Source of the DNA: Vibrio quintilis
GTDB taxonomy: Bacteria; Pseudomonadota; Gammaproteobacteria; Enterobacterales; Vibrionaceae
NCBI RefSeq assembly: GCF_024529975.1
Contig: NZ_AP024897.1
Coordinates: 2,728,001-2,792,000, forward strand
Direction: 5' to 3'
Length of the DNA: 64,000 bases
Below are positions 60,421 to 64,000 of the stretch, one piece after another (the first letter of the stretch is position 1; every line of letters begins with the position of its first letter). A program made the translations under genes and the position numbers. The notes under the pieces were generated by a model. That model saw only the letters and a program-made list of their open reading frames with translations. It had not been told where the DNA came from and did not search any database.

Positions 60421-61987
60421 ACATATCCAGCCCGGTATCAGTAATCCGGCATCACGGTTATCAATGCAGTCTATAAAAAACACTTTATTTATGCGGTCAT
60501 TGATGGCCGCTTTTCTTGGTATCCTAACACCGCTGGCTTTTTCACCTTACGACATCTGGCCGGTTTCATTTCTGAGTCCCTGCCTGTTACTCATATTGAT
60601 CAATCAACAAACATCCCGCCACGCTTTTATCATTGGGTTGATTTGGGGGGTTGGTTTTTTTGGCCATGGGATAAACTGGGTTCATGTCAGCATTGATACG
60701 TTCGGTGGTGTGCCCCCCTTTGTCAGCTTTTTACTGGTAGGACTTCTATCCGTTTATTTATCGCTTTATCCCGCATTATTCAGCTGGGCACTGACCCGTC
60801 TATTTCCGTCCCAGACCGCAGCAAAATTCTTATTCGCAGCCCCCGCTTTCTGGTTAATCAGTGAGTGGCTGCGGGGATGGGTTTTTACCGGATTTCCATG
60901 GTTATGGCTGGGATATAGCCAAATTGACAACCTGCTGGCAAATTATGCACCTGTCGGTGGTGTCGAACTAATTACATTTGTCGTCATGATGATTTCAGGT
61001 TCGTTCGCATACATACTACTGAGCAGAAACTGGAAATGGTCGGTAATTCCCTGCTGTTTATTATTGATTGCGTGGGGATTGAACCAGATACAGTGGGTCA
61101 CACCTCAACCCGACAGACAAACGAAAATTGCACTGATTCAGGGAAATATTGACCAGGCTTTGAAATGGTTGCCGGGTCAACGCTGGCCCACCATCGTCAA
61201 ATACACAGACTTAACCCGAGAAAACTGGGATGCTGATATCATCATCTGGCCAGAAGCCGCAGTACCGGCTTTTGAACATCAGCTGTCCGACTATTTCAGC
61301 GCGCTGAGTTCTTCAGCAAAATCACACCATTCAGCGATTATTACCGGTGTACTTAACCAAACAGGAAAAACATACTACAACAGTATTTTAACGCTTGGCG
61401 AAGGCACAGGTTCTCCGGATTATGAATTAGATGCTTCGCAAAGATACCATAAACATCACTTGCTTCCTTTCGGTGAGTTTGTACCCTTTGAGAAATTACT
61501 CAGGCCATTAGCTCCGATATTCAATCTGCCGATGTCATCGTTTGCTGACGGCGCTTATATCCAGCCGAACTTACAGGCGAAAGACCGCTATCTTGTCCCG
61601 GCTCTCTGTTACGAAATCATCTTTAATGAGCAGGTCCGGGCCAATACGACAGAGAAGACAGATTTTATTCTGACACTATCCAATGATGCCTGGTTCGGGC
61701 ACTCAATCGGTCCGCTTCAGCATATGGAAATTGCCCGGATGCGGGCACTGGAACTGGGTAAACCTCTCATTCGCTCCACCAATAATGGTGTTACAGCGAT
61801 CACGGATTATCGTGGTCATATCGTAAAGCGACTTCCCCAGTTTGAGACTGGCGTCCTAAAAGCAACCTTGACCTCAACAAAGGGGATAACACCCTACCAC
61901 CGCTGGGGGTCCTGGCTCATCTATGCGCTGGTGACTTTGTCATTGCTGACCAGCCTGTACCTGAGACGAAAGCTGCTGGTCACCTGA
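60413..61987 (+). CDS. lnt: Apolipoprotein N-acyltransferase
   Basis: About 524 residues from ATG 60413, which lies within the last codons of corC; an ATG at 60464 is a shorter option. An N-terminal multi-span membrane region precedes the nitrilase domain. The catalytic triad reads Glu in [12 protein letters not shown], Lys near [12 protein letters not shown] and Cys in [14 protein letters not shown]. It adds the third acyl chain to lipoproteins in the inner membrane. Confidence 0.95.
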   Translation: MNKHIQPGISNPASRLSMQSIKNTLFMRSLMAAFLGILTPLAFSPYDIWPVSFLSPCLLLILINQQTSRHAFIIGLIWGVGFFGHGINWVHVSIDTFGGVPPFVSFLLVGLLSVYLSLYPALFSWALTRLFPSQTAAKFLFAAPAFWLISEWLRGWVFTGFPWLWLGYSQIDNLLANYAPVGGVELITFVVMMISGSFAYILLSRNWKWSVIPCCLLLIAWGLNQIQWVTPQPDRQTKIALIQGNIDQALKWLPGQRWPTIVKYTDLTRENWDADIIIWPEAAVPAFEHQLSDYFSALSSSAKSHHSAIITGVLNQTGKTYYNSILTLGEGTGSPDYELDASQRYHKHHLLPFGEFVPFEKLLRPLAPIFNLPMSSFADGAYIQPNLQAKDRYLVPALCYEIIFNEQVRANTTEKTDFILTLSNDAWFGHSIGPLQHMEIARMRALELGKPLIRSTNNGVTAITDYRGHIVKRLPQFETGVLKATLTSTKGITPYHRWGSWLIYALVTLSLLTSLYLRRKLLVT

Positions 61988-62054
61988 TGGACAACATCAG
62001 GTAACAACGAAAAGCTGCCGGCATCAGCAATTCAACCTTTCTGTCTGCCCGGAT

Positions 62055-62534
62055 TTATTCCGGGTGACTTTTGGGTGCGACCCGGTGGAAAACTTTATGT
62101 CCACAGTCAATACAGGGAATAATTTCTGTTGGGTGATTATATTCGGCTTTATGGCCACATTTCTCACACTGAAGCACACCCAGCCCTATCATTTCACCTG
62201 ACTGATAAATTCCCTGATGTTCAAGTTCCTGAGCCAGTTCAGCCCACTCAAGCGCAGAACGGTCGGTAATTGACGCCAGACCTTCCCAGATTGAGTTCAT
62301 GATCATAACCGCAAAGTGGCCACTCTGACTTTCATGATAATTCGTTGCAAACTCCTGCAAGTCAGCCCGGATATAAGCTGAAATAATGGCAAGCTCATCT
62401 TTGGTCATATCTGAGGCGGCTTCAGCAACTCTCTCTGAAGTCTCAATCGCGTGACTCAGCGATTCCTGACTATTTTTAACGGTATCAACAATCTCTTTCA
62501 GTAATGATTCATATCCTGTGCGATGTTTTGGCAT
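62055..62534 (-). CDS. ybeL: DUF1451 zinc-ribbon protein YbeL
   Basis: A 159-residue protein with helical N-terminal two-thirds (GYESLLKEIVDTVKNSQESL) and a C-terminal zinc ribbon (LQCEKCGHKAEY ... IPCIDCGHKVFHR). It matches YbeL (DUF1451), of unknown function, and sits beside leuS as in E. coli. It diverges from leuS. Confidence 0.9.
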   Translation of the reverse strand: MPKHRTGYESLLKEIVDTVKNSQESLSHAIETSERVAEAASDMTKDELAIISAYIRADLQEFATNYHESQSGHFAVMIMNSIWEGLASITDRSALEWAELAQELEHQGIYQSGEMIGLGVLQCEKCGHKAEYNHPTEIIPCIDCGHKVFHRVAPKSHPE

Positions 62535-62643
62535 CTCAGACCTCCTTCGAACCAGATTGACTATTGTTGTGCATCCCCGCTTTAGGTATTCTATGTCGAT
62601 CTACAAAAATCTGTTCTAATTGAACTCACAAATTCCAGGATAA

Positions 62644-64000
<1,357 letters not shown>

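Overview
The window is a chromosomal segment of a member of the Vibrionaceae, very probably a Vibrio species. The evidence is the toxR-toxS pair beside htpG-adk-hemH, the sodium-motor protein gene motY beside rnt and gloA, a very large fimV/hubP polar-organiser gene between truA and glnS, and the order leuS-ybeL-lnt-corC-ybeY-ybeZ-miaB-ubiF-crr-ptsI-ptsH-cysK-cysZ-zipA-ligA. That order matches, from memory, the Vibrio cholerae chromosome 1 core. I cannot name the species. I saw no rRNA, tRNA, CRISPR array, prophage or insertion sequence.

Layout. 1-4.8 kb is accessory: a MarR-HlyD-DUF2955 efflux operon with a tandem operator, and a secreted GH5 glycosidase with an embedded ricin-type lectin. 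4.9-9.6 kb is a six-gene minus-strand operon: a cysteine desulfurase-like enzyme, a double-cubane-type reductase, its activating ATPase, a DUF3343 carrier, a YedF-like protein and a small membrane protein. It looks like an anaerobic sulfur/selenium redox system. 9.7-14.6 kb carries NYN, gloA, DUF2753 (with a Fur box), motY, rnt and an Na+/H+ antiporter. 14.7-20.6 kb is the truA-accD-folC-dedD-cvpA-purF block with a PurR box before cvpA. 20.6-27 kb is hubP, with 12 plus about 7 tandem 49-residue repeats. 27-34 kb has glnS, a possible Cys-rich mini-gene with an in-frame TGA, nagC, asnB and a peptide transporter. 34-40 kb has hemH, adk, htpG, toxR and toxS. 40-43 kb is a yfcE/CBS/P-II-like/DUF1538 x2 operon. 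43-50 kb holds yfcH, an SDR, cnoX (ybbN), cueR, ligA and zipA. 50-64 kb is core metabolism and RNA/envelope maintenance (cysZ, cysK, the PTS operon, ubiF, miaB, ybeZ, ybeY, corC, lnt, ybeL and the start of leuS).

Most of the window is ordinary core genome. The parts that deserve attention are: the sulfur/selenium-type cluster with a MerR-style 19-bp-spacer promoter; the two-DUF1538 transporter operon with its own P-II-like and CBS sensors; the Cys-rich mini-ORF interrupted by TGA; the hubP repeat array; the lectin inserted inside a GH5 barrel; a perfect Fur box before an uncharacterised Vibrio gene; and a family of three palindromic intergenic elements with related TATACC ends. Start codons were adjusted where a Shine-Dalgarno sequence or known family N-termini favoured an internal start. 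All functional calls come from reading the sequence and remembered family motifs; no searches were run.
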